64,000 nt of DNA, taken from assembly GCF_042648405.1 (NCBI RefSeq), contig NZ_JBHRXV010000003.1:1-64000 (forward strand), read 5' to 3'. This document shows, in pieces, positions 32,557 to 44,005 of this stretch; within the stretch, counting starts at the first letter, position 1, and each line of letters starts with the position of its first letter. This DNA comes from Sphingoaurantiacus capsulatus (lineage in GTDB: Bacteria; Pseudomonadota; Alphaproteobacteria; Sphingomonadales; Sphingomonadaceae). Below the pieces are notes generated by a model. That model was not told where the DNA came from. It saw nothing but the letters and a program-made list of their open reading frames with translations, and ran no database searches. A program made the translations under genes and the position numbers.

Positions 32557-33168
32557 GTGAACCTGTCGCTCGCCCCCGATCAGGTGGCCATCATCATCTG
32601 GGCCCTCGTCGGCCTGCTCGTCGGCTTGCTGCTGTCACGGATGGGACCGTCGCGCCGCCGGCTGGCGCTGTCGCAGGCGGATGTCGCGCGGCTGAAGGCC
32701 GAGATCGACGCGCGCGACGCGCGGATCACCCAGCTCGAGCGCGACGTGGCCGCCTCGCGCGACCAGGTGCGCCCGCTGTCCGACGAGGTCGACCGGCTGC
32801 GCCGCGAGAGCGCCAAGCGCAGCGCGGCCCCGGCGGCGGTGGTCGCGCCGCCAATCGGCAGCGGTGTGGCCAGCGAGGTGATCGCGCCGACGGCCGCGCC
32901 GAGCGGAGCGCCGGACAATCTGACCTTGATGAAAGGCGTCGGCGACCGGTTCGCCGCGAAGCTCAATGAGATCGGGGTGTTCCACTATCGCCAGATCGCC
33001 GAATGGTCCCCCGCCGATGTGGCGGCGGCCGATGCCAGGCTCGACAAGTTCAGCGGGCGGATCGAGCGCGATCAGCTGGTCGAGCAGGCCAAGCTGCTCG
33101 CGGAAGGGCGGACGACGGAATATGAGGCGCGGTTCGGGAAGATCGGTGGGGACGCGCCGCTGAGCTGA
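32557..33168 (+). CDS. Membrane-anchored coiled-coil protein with helix-hairpin-helix-like C-domain
   Basis: A 203-residue protein with one N-terminal transmembrane segment (about residues 10-27), a coiled coil of about 60 residues (LSQADVARLKAEIDARDARITQLERDV), a flexible Ala/Pro linker, and a C-terminal domain of about 70 residues beginning NLTLMKGVGDRFAAKLNEIGVFHYRQIAEWSPADVAAADARL. That last part matches the helix-hairpin-helix module annotated as predicted flap endonuclease-like or associated with NADH dehydrogenase subunit genes. The start is GTG 32557 with CTGGAGA upstream. Its role is unknown; a DNA-binding-like module facing the cytoplasm from the membrane is unusual. Confidence 0.75.
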   Translation: MNLSLAPDQVAIIIWALVGLLVGLLLSRMGPSRRRLALSQADVARLKAEIDARDARITQLERDVAASRDQVRPLSDEVDRLRRESAKRSAAPAAVVAPPIGSGVASEVIAPTAAPSGAPDNLTLMKGVGDRFAAKLNEIGVFHYRQIAEWSPADVAAADARLDKFSGRIERDQLVEQAKLLAEGRTTEYEARFGKIGGDAPLS

Positions 33169-33181
33169 GCGCTCCCGACTC

Positions 33182-33250
33182 CGTCATACCGGCGAAAGCC
33201 GGTGTCCAGACCGGCGTTGGACTGGATACGGGCTTTCGCCGGTATGACGG
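33182..33250. repeat. REP-like inverted pair, GTCATACCGGC type
   Basis: CGTCATACCGGCGAAAGCC and its mirror enclose 15-20 bp. The hairpin is ACCGGC-GAAA-GCCGGT. Outer GTCAT and inner TCCAG are the same as in the CCCCGC-type repeats, but the stem sequence differs. It lies between convergent genes. Confidence 0.82.
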
Positions 33251-33278
33251 ACGTTTGTGATGAGGTGCCGGCTGCCCG

Positions 33279-33685
33279 TCAGTAAGCCGGGCAGCGCACC
33301 AGCGTTTCGGTCGGCGCGGTCGGGCGCGAGACGGTTAGGCTGTCTTCACCCAAGCGGATGATCCAGCTTTCCATCGACGGCATGCCGTCACCCACGCAGG
33401 TCATCTGCAGGGTGGCGGTGTCCGCTGTGCGCTCGTCCTGCATGACCGAGCAGCCGAACCCTTCCGCATTGCGGATCTCGTCGCCGCCGAAGTCCCACCA
33501 GCCGGTTTCGCACTGATCGAGGCTGGTTGCCCAGCGCCCGGCGAAATCGACTTCCTCGGGCAGGACATGGTGCTGCGGCTTGATGGTCGTCGCCTGCGCG
33601 TTGGGCCGCTCGGGCGGCAGCGGCTTTTCCTCGCGGTCGCAGGCAGCGACGGCGAGGAGCAGCCCGACGAGGGCGACGCCGCGGA

Positions 33686-33689
<4 letters not shown>
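33279..33689 (-). CDS. Putative lipoprotein of unknown function, 136 aa
   Basis: A signal peptide with lipobox VAAC (Cys near residue 17) is followed by a Pro-rich stretch and a beta-rich domain: DFAGRWATSLDQCETGWWDFGG, then GFGCSVMQDERTADTATLQMTC and WIIRLGEDSLTV, ending LVRCPAY. Four mature cysteines suggest two disulfides in the periplasm. The small beta-barrel pattern of the type GRWA...C...W is common in lipoproteins of this group but I cannot name a family. It overlaps the end of ppdK by 4 bp (ATGA) and is thus cotranslated with a cytoplasmic enzyme, an odd pairing. Confidence 0.7.
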
Positions 33690-36394
<2,705 letters not shown>

Positions 36395-36472
36395 CTTTGC
36401 CCCTTCCCTCGCCTGCTCGATATCGCTCCCCACGAGGCCAGCGGGGCGGCAATGGCAAGCAGGCTCTCCCTC

Positions 36473-38593
36473 TTAACTCTCGATCCGCGAGAAATCCGCC
36501 ACGGTATGCACCGCCGCGCGAATCCGCCCCAGCAGCCGCAGCCGGTTGGCGCGCACGTCGGCGTTGCTGTCGTTGACGGTCACGTCGGTAAAGAACGCAT
36601 CGATCGGCGCGCGGAGCCGCGCAAGGCTCGCCATCGCCGCGGTGAAGTCCTCCCGCTCGACCGCCGCGCGGGCATCGGGGATGACCGCGTCGAGCTCGGC
36701 GGCGAGGCGCTGCTCCTCGGCGGCGGTCAGCAGCTTTGCCTCGACATCGCCATCGAAGCTGGCGCCGTCCTTCTTTTCCTCGATGCGCAGGATGTTCGCG
36801 GCGCGCTTGTAGCCGGCGAGGAGGTTGGTGCCGTCCTCGGTGGCGACGAACGCCTGCAGCGCCTTCACGCGGGCGAGCAGCCGGACGAGATCATCCTCGC
36901 CGCCGAGCGCGAACACCGCGTCGATCAGATCGTGGCGGACGCCCGCCTCGCGCTGCTGAACCTTGAGGCGGTCGGCGAAGAAATCGAGCAGCGCAAACCC
37001 GTGCCCATTGAGGAACGCGGTCGAGTCCGTTCCTTGTCGTTTGTAAAATGCTTCCTGCGCCATGTCCTCGATCAACGACTTATCGCCGCCTCGTGAGATC
37101 AACCGATCTGCAAACATCAGAACGGGTAGCAACGGCATTCTGATTTGGTTGTGTGTGATTGTTTGAATGATCCCCAACGCGGCGCGGCGCAGCGCGAAGG
37201 GGTCCTTCGAGCCGGTCGGCTTGATGCCGCGCGCGAAGAAAGCGGCAAGCGTGTCGACGCGGTCGGCGATGGCGACGCACGCCGGGATGCAGCCTTCGGC
37301 GACGGGCAAATATTGCTGCTTCAGCGCCGCGACGACGCCCGGCTTCTCGCCGCCCTGCTCGGCATAATAGCCGCCCATGATGCCCTGAAGCTCGGGGAAC
37401 TCGCCGACCATGCCGGTGCCGAGATCGGCCTTGGCGAGCAGGCCCGCGCGCTCGGCGGTGGCCGGGTCACGCTCAGGGAAATAGCGACGGGCGATCTCGC
37501 TCGACAGGCGCGACAGCCGCTCCGTCTTCTCGCGCAGCGAGCCCATGCCTTCGTAGAAGAGCATGCCGTCGAGCTTGGCGAGGTAGGTTTCGAGCGCCTG
37601 CTTCTTGTCCTGCTCCCAGAAGAATTTCGCGTCCGACAGCCGCGCGGCGAGCACCTTGCGGTTGCCGGCGACGATCGCCGCGCCACCGTCCGACGCCTCG
37701 ATATTGGCGACGCACACGAAGGCCGGGGCGAGCGCGCCGGTCTTCGGGTCGCGGCAGGCGAAGTATTTCTGGTTCACCCGCATGGTGAGCTGGATCACCT
37801 CGGGCGGCACGTCGAGAAACGACGGGTCGAAGTCGCCGATCAGCGGTACCGGCCATTCGGTGAGGCCGGCGTTCTCCGCCAGCAGCCCGGCGTCCTCGAT
37901 CAGTTCGAGGCCCTTGGCGGTCGCCTGCGCGCGGGCGCCGTCGCCGATGAGCTTCGCGCGCTCGTCGGCGGAGAGGATGACGTGGGCGGCGCGCAGCGTG
38001 GCGGCATAGTCGGCGGCCGACGCGATCTCGATCGTGCCGCGGCTGAGGAAGCGGTGGCCCGTCGTCGTGCGCCCGCTGCGGATGCCGTCGATGTCGAGGT
38101 CGACCAGGTCGCCGTCGAGCAGCGCGATGATCGAGTGCAGCGGGCGGACCCAGCGCAGGGTGCCCGAACCCCAGCGCATAGACTTCGGCCACGGAAAGGC
38201 GCGGACGATCGACGGCACCGCCTCGGCGAGCACGTCGCGGGTCGGGCGGCCGGCCTTCGAGATCATCGCGTAGAGGAAGCGGCCCTTGGGGTCGTCCCGC
38301 TCCTCGAGCTGGTCGCGCGACAGGCCGGTCGACTTGAGAAAGCCGTCGATCGCCTGTGCCGGTGCGTCGGCTTTGGGGCCGCGGCGCTCTTCCTGCTGAT
38401 CGGCGGTCGCCAGCGGCAGGCCGGTCGCGATCAGCGCGAGGCGGCGCGGCGTGGCGTGGGTTTCGATGGCCGACGCCTTGAGGCCGGCGGCAGCGAGCGC
38501 CTCGCCGAACAGCCGTTTCAGGTCGTCGGCGGCCTTCGGCTGCATGCGCGCCGGGATTTCTTCGGAGAACAGTTCCAGCAGGAAATCAGCCAC
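36473..38593 (-). CDS. glyS: Glycine-tRNA ligase beta subunit
   Basis: The 706-residue beta chain of the bacterial alpha2-beta2 glycyl-tRNA synthetase. It begins MADFLLELFSEEIPARMQPKAADDLKRL, the invariant family N-terminus, and ends with a DALR-like anticodon-binding region (RANRLRLLGRIRAAVHTVADF). The beta subunit recognises tRNA-Gly, while the alpha subunit carries the catalytic centre. Its partner glyQ lies upstream, separated by a REP-like repeat of about 100 bp, and ppdK follows about 80 bp later. Confidence 0.97.
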   Translation of the reverse strand: MADFLLELFSEEIPARMQPKAADDLKRLFGEALAAAGLKASAIETHATPRRLALIATGLPLATADQQEERRGPKADAPAQAIDGFLKSTGLSRDQLEERDDPKGRFLYAMISKAGRPTRDVLAEAVPSIVRAFPWPKSMRWGSGTLRWVRPLHSIIALLDGDLVDLDIDGIRSGRTTTGHRFLSRGTIEIASAADYAATLRAAHVILSADERAKLIGDGARAQATAKGLELIEDAGLLAENAGLTEWPVPLIGDFDPSFLDVPPEVIQLTMRVNQKYFACRDPKTGALAPAFVCVANIEASDGGAAIVAGNRKVLAARLSDAKFFWEQDKKQALETYLAKLDGMLFYEGMGSLREKTERLSRLSSEIARRYFPERDPATAERAGLLAKADLGTGMVGEFPELQGIMGGYYAEQGGEKPGVVAALKQQYLPVAEGCIPACVAIADRVDTLAAFFARGIKPTGSKDPFALRRAALGIIQTITHNQIRMPLLPVLMFADRLISRGGDKSLIEDMAQEAFYKRQGTDSTAFLNGHGFALLDFFADRLKVQQREAGVRHDLIDAVFALGGEDDLVRLLARVKALQAFVATEDGTNLLAGYKRAANILRIEEKKDGASFDGDVEAKLLTAAEEQRLAAELDAVIPDARAAVEREDFTAAMASLARLRAPIDAFFTDVTVNDSNADVRANRLRLLGRIRAAVHTVADFSRIES

Positions 38594-38615
38594 GGGCGGT
38601 CTCCCCGGCGCTGAT

Positions 38616-38717
38616 CGTCATCCCCGCGAAGGCGGGGATCCAGCACGAAGGAGATAGCGCCAGCGGGAGCTGGCACGTGATTTGATGGACTGGGTCCCCG
38701 CCTTCGCGGGGATGACG
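38616..38717. repeat. REP-like inverted pair, GTCATCCCCGC type, between glyQ and glyS
   Basis: Arms CGTCATCCCCGCGAAGGCGG and its mirror enclose about 40 bp. In RNA from the leftward operon each arm would form CCCCGC-GAA-GCGGGG hairpins exactly between the coding regions of two obligate enzyme subunits. Confidence 0.85.
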
Positions 38718-38734
38718 GTGGGGATAGTTCAGCA

Positions 38735-39625
38735 TCACGCCGCTCCTCCCGCCGCCCAGCCGTTGTGACGAATCCATCCGTCGCAGCAGCCCTTCGTCAG
38801 TTCGCGCACGCGGGCGATGTAGGCTTGCCGCTCGGCGACCGAGATGACGCCGCGGGCATTGAGCAAGTTGAAGAAGTGGCTGGCCTTGATCGCCTGGTCA
38901 TAGGCGGGCAGCGGCTTCTCCGCGTCGAGGAGTTTGCGGCACTCCTGCTGAGCCTGCTTGAATTGCTCGAACAGCAGATCGGTGTCGGCGAGTTCGAAAT
39001 TATAGGCCGAGAACTGCTTCTCGTTTTCGAGGAACACGTCGCCGTAGGTCACGCCCCCGTCTCCGGGAGGACGGTCGTTGTAGGCGAGCTCGTAGACGCT
39101 GTCCTTGCCCTGGATATAGGTCGCGAGGCGCTCCAGCCCGTAGGTGATCTCGCCGGACACCGGCGCGCATTCGATGCCGCCGACCTGCTGGAAATAGGTG
39201 AACTGCGTCACCTCCATGCCGTCGCACCAGACTTCCCAGCCAAGGCCCCACGCGCCGAGCGTCGGGCTTTCCCAATCGTCCTCGACGAAGCGGATGTCGT
39301 GCTTGTCGGTATCGATGCCGATCTCGCGCAGCGAGCCGAGATACAGGTCGAGGATGTCGTCGGGCGACGGCTTCAGGATGACCTGGAACTGGTAATAATG
39401 CTGCAGCCGGTTCGGGTTTTCGCCGTAGCGGCCGTCGCTCGGGCGGCGCGAGGGCTGGACATAGGCGGCGCGCCACGGCTTGGGCCCAAGCGCGCGCAGG
39501 GTCGTCGCGGGGTGGAAGGTGCCGGCGCCCATCTCGACGTCATAGGGCTGCAGCACGACGCAGCCCTGCTCCGCCCAGTAGCGCTGGAGCCTGAGGATCA
39601 GTTCCTGAAACGACGGCGCGGCCAC
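38735..39625 (-). CDS. glyQ: Glycine-tRNA ligase alpha subunit
   Basis: The catalytic alpha chain, 296 residues. The protein starts MAAPSFQELILRLQRYWAEQG and contains QPYDVEMGAGTFHPATTLRALGP near residue 25, YVQPSRRPSDGRYGENPNRLQHYYQFQVILKPSP near 55-90, and WEVWCDGMEVTQFTYFQQVGG near 140, all class-II aaRS elements of the family. I choose GTG at 39625; an in-frame ATG 21 nt upstream adds seven residues not found in relatives. It is followed by a REP-like pair and then glyS. Confidence 0.96.
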   Translation of the reverse strand: MAAPSFQELILRLQRYWAEQGCVVLQPYDVEMGAGTFHPATTLRALGPKPWRAAYVQPSRRPSDGRYGENPNRLQHYYQFQVILKPSPDDILDLYLGSLREIGIDTDKHDIRFVEDDWESPTLGAWGLGWEVWCDGMEVTQFTYFQQVGGIECAPVSGEITYGLERLATYIQGKDSVYELAYNDRPPGDGGVTYGDVFLENEKQFSAYNFELADTDLLFEQFKQAQQECRKLLDAEKPLPAYDQAIKASHFFNLLNARGVISVAERQAYIARVRELTKGCCDGWIRHNGWAAGGAA

Positions 39626-39699
39626 GCAAGCTCTTTCGCAGTGCACAAATGTGGCTGCGTCCTAGCGGCCCGCGCGCGTGCGGGCAAGCAAAGTGGCGG

Positions 39700-40359
39700 C
39701 TAAAGCGGAGTCCGCCGTGCGGTCGTAATCTTGATCGGCGCGGCGATCATCTGACCCTTCATCACACCGACGCCCTCGGTCGGCGAGGTCGGGGCGACCA
39801 TGATTTTCTTCACCGTCTCCATCCCTTCGACCACGCGGCCGAAGGCGGCGAAGCCGAGGTTGTCGCCCGGCTTGGTCAGGTCGGCGTCGAGCGAGGTCAG
39901 CGCGCCGATGGTGATGAAGAAGTCGCCGGTCGCCGAACCCGGCGCGCCGCGCGCCATCGAGATGGTGCCGTCGACGTGGCTGAGCCCGGTCTTGCTGGTC
40001 GGCTCGTGCGCGATGGCGGGGAGCGTGGTCTTCGGATTGCCGCGCGTGCCGCCCTGGATGAGGCCGTAGCTGCCGTCGGGGGTCAGCTTCATCGCGCGGT
40101 AAAAGACGGCCCCGTCGAAGCGCTTCTGGTCGACGTAGCGCAGGAAGTTGGCGGTGGTGACCGGCGCGCGCTCCTTCTCCAGCTCCAGCACGATCGGGCC
40201 GTCGGGGGTGGTGAGCGTGACGCGGACGGTCGCCGGCTTGGGCGCTTCGATCGGGGCGACGGCCGCGCCGGGGGCGGGCGCCGCCGCGGGGGCCGGTTCG
40301 GTGGTCTGGGCGAGGACGGGCGCGGCGAGCAGCGCAGCGAGGAGCAGGAGGCGTTTCAT
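39700..40359 (-). CDS. Exported cyclophilin-type peptidyl-prolyl isomerase
   Basis: A 219-residue protein with a signal peptide (MKRLLLLAALLAAPVLAQ) and a Pro/Ala-rich linker of about 30 residues before the cyclophilin domain (about 50-215). Family features are VTTANFLRYVDQKRFDGAVFYRAM near residue 80, GGTRGNPKTTLPAIAHE near 110 and GTISMARGAPGSATGDFFITIG near 135. It should speed proline isomerisation during folding in the periplasm. The start ATG 40359 begins the signal peptide; an extra upstream Met adds 11 polar residues. Between glyQ and a REP-like repeat. Confidence 0.9.
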   Translation of the reverse strand: MKRLLLLAALLAAPVLAQTTEPAPAAAPAPGAAVAPIEAPKPATVRVTLTTPDGPIVLELEKERAPVTTANFLRYVDQKRFDGAVFYRAMKLTPDGSYGLIQGGTRGNPKTTLPAIAHEPTSKTGLSHVDGTISMARGAPGSATGDFFITIGALTSLDADLTKPGDNLGFAAFGRVVEGMETVKKIMVAPTSPTEGVGVMKGQMIAAPIKITTARRTPL

Positions 40360-40429
40360 GGGGGTGAGCTTAGCGCAAAAGGCGAGCCGCAAAAGCCCCG
40401 AGCGTTCGGGGCGTCCCTCCCCCCAAGGC

Positions 40430-40507
40430 CGTCATCCTGACGAAAGTCAGGATCTCACGGGATCTGCGGCTACTCGTGAGGAGATCCTGACTTTCGTCAG
40501 GATGACG
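40430..40507. repeat. REP-like inverted pair, GTCATCCTGAC type
   Basis: CGTCATCCTGACGAAAGTC and its mirror enclose about 25 bp. The hairpin is CCTGAC-GAAA-GTCAGG. Outer GTCAT is shared with the other REP-like pairs, while the stem has yet another sequence. It lies between divergent genes. Confidence 0.82.
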
Positions 40508-40617
40508 GGGATGGGGCGCGCGGGGTGGTAGCGCGCCACCCCTCGCGATTGCGGCAGCCTGTCCGGGTTCGGGGGCGCGTGTTAGCCTTGGCGCATCTGG
40601 ACCTGGGGAGGCCCTTC

Positions 40618-42141
40618 TTGCATCCGTATATTCACGCCGCGAACAACCCGGACAAGCCCGCCATCATCATGGCGGGGTCGGGCGAGACGATCACCTATGG
40701 CGAGCTGGAAGCCGAATCGAACCGCATCGCGCAATTGTTCCGCGCGCACGGGCTGAAGCGCGGCGATGCCATCGCGGTGCTGATGGAGAATGGGCCGCAT
40801 TATTTGCCGATCTGCTGGGGCGCCCAGCGCGCCGGGCTGATCTTCACCTGTATTTCGACGAAGCTCGGCCTCGAGGAGGCGCGCTACATCGTCGAGGATT
40901 CGGGGTCGAAGATCATCTTCGCCTCGCCGGGGCTGGCGCCGGTGGCCGAGCAGCTTTCGGCGCCGGTGGCGCGCTATTCGGTCGGCGGCAGTATCCCGGG
41001 TTACGCGGATTTCGCCGCGGCGATCGCGAAGCAGCCGGCCGAGCGCATCGGCGACGAATCGCCGGGCCGCGATATGCTCTATTCGTCGGGCACCACCGGG
41101 CGGCCGAAGGGCATTTCGGGGAAGCTGCCCGAGGGCGCCATCGATGCGCCCAACGCGCTGCTGATGCTGGTGACGATGCTCTACGGGTTCAACGGCGACA
41201 CCGTCTATCTGTCGCCGGCGCCGCTCTATCACGCCGCGCCCCTGCGCTACTGCATGGCGGTGCAGCAGGCGGGCGGCACCATCATCGTCATGGAGAAGTT
41301 CGACCCCGAGCAATATCTGGCACTGGTCGAGAAGCACCGCATCACCCACACGCAGCTGGTGCCGACGATGTTCGTGCGCATGCTGAAGCTGCCCGACGAG
41401 GTGCGCCGCAAGTATGACGTGTCGAGCCTGAAGGCCGCCGTCCACGCCGCCGCTCCCTGCCCGGTCGACGTGAAGCGGCAGATGATCGACTGGTGGGGAC
41501 CGGTGATCTTCGAATATTATTCGGCGACCGAAGGCGCTGGGTTCACCGCGATCAGCCCGCAGGAATGGCTGGCGAAGCCGGGATCGGTGGGCAAGTCGCT
41601 GCTCGGCGAGATTCGCGTGCTCGACGACGAGGGCAACCGGCTGCCGCCGGGCCGCGAGGGGCGCATCTATTTCCACGGCGGCGGCGAGTTCGAATATCAC
41701 CGCGACGCGGAGAAGACCGCGAGCGTGATGACCGAGCATGGCGCCACCTTCGGCGACATCGGCTATGTCGACGAGGACGGCTACCTCTTCCTCACCGACC
41801 GCGCCGCCTACATGATCATCACCGGCGGCGTGAACGTCTATCCGCAGGAGACCGAGGACGTGCTGGTCATGCACCCCAAGGTGTTCGACGTGGCGGTGAT
41901 CGGCGTGCCCGACGAGATCATGGGCGAGGCGGTAAAGGCGGTCGTCCAGCCACGCGACTGGGCGGATGCCGGCCCGGCGCTTGAGGCCGAGCTGATTGCG
42001 TTTACCCGCGAGCGGCTGAGCCATGTGAAATGCCCCAAGTCGATCGACTTCGAGCGCGAGCTGCCGCGGCACGACACGGGCAAGCTCTACAAGCGGCTGC
42101 TGAAGGACCGTTACTGGGCGAAGGCGAAAGAGCCGGCTTAA
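40618..42141 (+). CDS. AMP-binding acyl-CoA synthetase
   Basis: A 507-residue adenylate-forming enzyme that should activate a carboxylic acid to acyl-CoA. The P-loop YSSGTTGRPKG is near residue 160, YYSATEGAG near 300, the hinge region GDIGYVDEDGYLFLTDR near 378, and the catalytic Lys in TGKLYKRLLKDRY near residue 490. It resembles medium-chain or aromatic acid CoA ligases; the substrate is not known. The start is TTG at 40618 after GGGGAGG; no ATG fits. No operon partner is on the plus strand. Confidence 0.9.
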   Translation: MHPYIHAANNPDKPAIIMAGSGETITYGELEAESNRIAQLFRAHGLKRGDAIAVLMENGPHYLPICWGAQRAGLIFTCISTKLGLEEARYIVEDSGSKIIFASPGLAPVAEQLSAPVARYSVGGSIPGYADFAAAIAKQPAERIGDESPGRDMLYSSGTTGRPKGISGKLPEGAIDAPNALLMLVTMLYGFNGDTVYLSPAPLYHAAPLRYCMAVQQAGGTIIVMEKFDPEQYLALVEKHRITHTQLVPTMFVRMLKLPDEVRRKYDVSSLKAAVHAAAPCPVDVKRQMIDWWGPVIFEYYSATEGAGFTAISPQEWLAKPGSVGKSLLGEIRVLDDEGNRLPPGREGRIYFHGGGEFEYHRDAEKTASVMTEHGATFGDIGYVDEDGYLFLTDRAAYMIITGGVNVYPQETEDVLVMHPKVFDVAVIGVPDEIMGEAVKAVVQPRDWADAGPALEAELIAFTRERLSHVKCPKSIDFERELPRHDTGKLYKRLLKDRYWAKAKEPA

Positions 42142-42269
42142 GATCCCCTCTCCCTGGAGGGGAGAGGGCTAGGGAGAGGGTGGTCGCCGGATATGGCGCG
42201 TCTTTCTCGGATACCACCCTCTCCCCGCTCGCTACCGCGAGTCGCCCACTCCCCTCCAGGTAGAGGGGA
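42142..42269. repeat. Intergenic inverted repeat, CTCCCTGGAGGGGAG type
   Basis: CCCCTCTCCCTGGAGGGGAG at the left and CCCCTCCAGGTAGAGGGG at the right flank GAGAGGGTGG and its mirror CCACCCTCTCC. The layout is that of the CTCCCGC-type repeats with a changed stem sequence. It fills the gap between convergent genes. Confidence 0.75.
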
Positions 42270-43046
42270 CTAGACGGCGCGCAGCGCGCTCGCCGTCGCC
42301 TCATCCGCGGGGAAAAAGGCTTCGATCGCCAGTTCGGCGAGCGTCACGTCGACGGGCGTGCCGAAGACGGTGATCGTGCTGAAGAAGTTCAGCTCGCCGG
42401 CCGGGGTGCGCAGCCGCATCGGGACGACGACGCCGCCGTAATCGGTGTGGCCGCCGCCCTCTTCGCCACCGGGGTAGCCGGAAAGTTCGGCGTGGAGATC
42501 AATCAGCCGGTCGTCGGCGGTGGTGGCAATCTGCTGGCGCAGGCGGTCGAGGATGTGCGTGCGCCACTCGCCGAAATTGGCAATGCGCGGGGCGAGGCCC
42601 TGCGGGTGCAGGCTGAGCCGCAGCACGTTCAGCGGCGGGCCGAGCAGGTCGGGCGAAACGCCGTCGAGGAACGGCCCGACCGCGCCATTGGCGGCGACGA
42701 GGTTCCAGTGGCGGTCGACGGCGAGCGCCGGAAACGGCTCGTGCGCCTTGAGCAAGAGGTCGACCGCGGCGCGCGCGGCGGCGAGCGCGGGATCGTCGAG
42801 CGGGCGTTCGGCATAGGCGGGGGCGTAGCCGGCGGAAAGCAGCAGCGCGTTGCGTTCGCGCAAGGGCACGCCGAGCTGGTCGGCGAGGTGGAGCAGCAGA
42901 TCGCGGCTCGGGGTCGAGCGGCCGGTTTCGACGAAGCTCAGGTGGCGGGTCGAGATGTCGGCATCGAGCGCCAAGTCCATCTGGCTGAGACGGCGGCGCT
43001 GCCGCCAGTCGCGCAATTGGTCGCCCACGGGGCGGAGCTGGTTCAT
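42270..43046 (-). CDS. XRE-family regulator with MmyB-like ligand-binding domain
   Basis: A 258-residue transcription factor. The N-terminal helix-turn-helix (VGDQLRDWRQRRRLSQMDLALDADISTRHLSFVETGRSTPSRDLL) spans about residues 6-50. The remaining part (LVDLLLKAHEPFPALAVDRHWNLVAAN, then FGEWRTHILDRLRQQ) matches the MmyB-like domain, a PAS-related fold reported to bind fatty acids in some members. It begins 4 nt after the stop of a thioesterase gene, so control of acyl-CoA levels is an attractive but unproven theme. Confidence 0.88.
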   Translation of the reverse strand: MNQLRPVGDQLRDWRQRRRLSQMDLALDADISTRHLSFVETGRSTPSRDLLLHLADQLGVPLRERNALLLSAGYAPAYAERPLDDPALAAARAAVDLLLKAHEPFPALAVDRHWNLVAANGAVGPFLDGVSPDLLGPPLNVLRLSLHPQGLAPRIANFGEWRTHILDRLRQQIATTADDRLIDLHAELSGYPGGEEGGGHTDYGGVVVPMRLRTPAGELNFFSTITVFGTPVDVTLAELAIEAFFPADEATASALRAV

Positions 43047-43050
43047 CGCG

Positions 43051-43860
43051 CTAGTCCCTATAATAGACGACCTGATGGCTGGTCGCGAGCAGCCGGCCGT
43101 CGGCCGACCAGATTTCCGCCGACTGATCGTGGAAGCCGCGATCGAAGATGCGGCTGTCGGCAAGGCCGAGAATCGGGGCGTCGCCGACGGCGGCGAGATC
43201 GTCGGGCGTCGCGTGGAAATAGGCGGTCATCGACACGGTGCCGAACGGCACCATCTTCTTCCGCAGATGGATGATCCGCCCGAAGAAGATGTCGCAGAGC
43301 GCCACCAGCCCGACGAAGTCGAGCGGGCGCGGCGGGTCGTTCCTGATCCACAGCGCCGATCGGGTGGCGCCGGGCGTTTCCGGGTCGCCGTTCCATTCGG
43401 GCGCCCCCTCGGCGAAGCGGAAGTCGTAGCGCTGCGTCCAGCCAAGGCCGTTGGGCGTGAAGCGGGTGAGCGCGTCGAAGCCGGCGACGGCGGGCGGCGA
43501 TATGGTGCGATGGGCATAGGTATCGGGGCGCGCACCGAACATCGCGGTGGCCGTGGCGACCGCGCCGCCGCCGCCTTGCGTCATCTCCATCGTCCAGTGC
43601 TGCGTCGAGCGGTTGGTACGCGCCGGGCGGGCGGTCACGTCGAACTCGCCTTTCGCCAGCGCGGCGCAGAAGTTGATGGTGAGCGCGACCGGGTCGCCCT
43701 GTCGCCGCGCATCGTCAAGCGCAGCGCGGAACAGCGAAGCGGCGACGACGCCGCCGAACGGCCCGACCATGTTCCAATAGTCGTCGCTGGTCTGGCCGCG
43801 CCACGCACCCTCGCCGGCGGGCTCGAGCGTCATCGCAGTGTCGAACGGGTGATCGGTCAT
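43051..43860 (-). CDS. Acyl-CoA thioesterase (TesB-like double hot-dog)
   Basis: A 269-residue enzyme with two tandem hot-dog domains. The N-terminal domain contains TSDDYWNMVGPFGGVVAASLFRA (the Gly-rich helix typical of acyl-CoA thioesterase family members), and the C-terminal one contains VALCDIFFGRIIHLRKK and TVSMTAYFHATPDDLA. It would hydrolyse acyl-CoA. I choose ATG 43860 (MTDHPFDTAMTLEP); an earlier in-frame start adds nine residues. It is the first gene of a two-gene operon with an MmyB-type regulator. Confidence 0.85.
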   Translation of the reverse strand: MTDHPFDTAMTLEPAGEGAWRGQTSDDYWNMVGPFGGVVAASLFRAALDDARRQGDPVALTINFCAALAKGEFDVTARPARTNRSTQHWTMEMTQGGGGAVATATAMFGARPDTYAHRTISPPAVAGFDALTRFTPNGLGWTQRYDFRFAEGAPEWNGDPETPGATRSALWIRNDPPRPLDFVGLVALCDIFFGRIIHLRKKMVPFGTVSMTAYFHATPDDLAAVGDAPILGLADSRIFDRGFHDQSAEIWSADGRLLATSHQVVYYRD

Positions 43861-44005
43861 CCAAATCCTCGCCAAGGGATAGGTCACGCTAACGCCGCCG
43901 GTGCGCGGCTTCCATTACCTCCCGGGTAATCGACGCGCTGCACCGCGATGGCAATCATGGCGGCAGGACGGGCGATCGGCGCCCGCCAGATAAAGGAGGT
44001 TCGCC

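Noticed and set aside
37145..38614. A 489-codon plus-strand frame opposite glyS
   Set aside because: No domain, no ribosome site, and composition typical of antisense frames in G+C-rich DNA.
38594..39700. Glycine riboswitch or T-box near glyQ/glyS
   Set aside because: The spacers contain only REP-like hairpins and short leaders; I see no aptamer-like conserved motifs.
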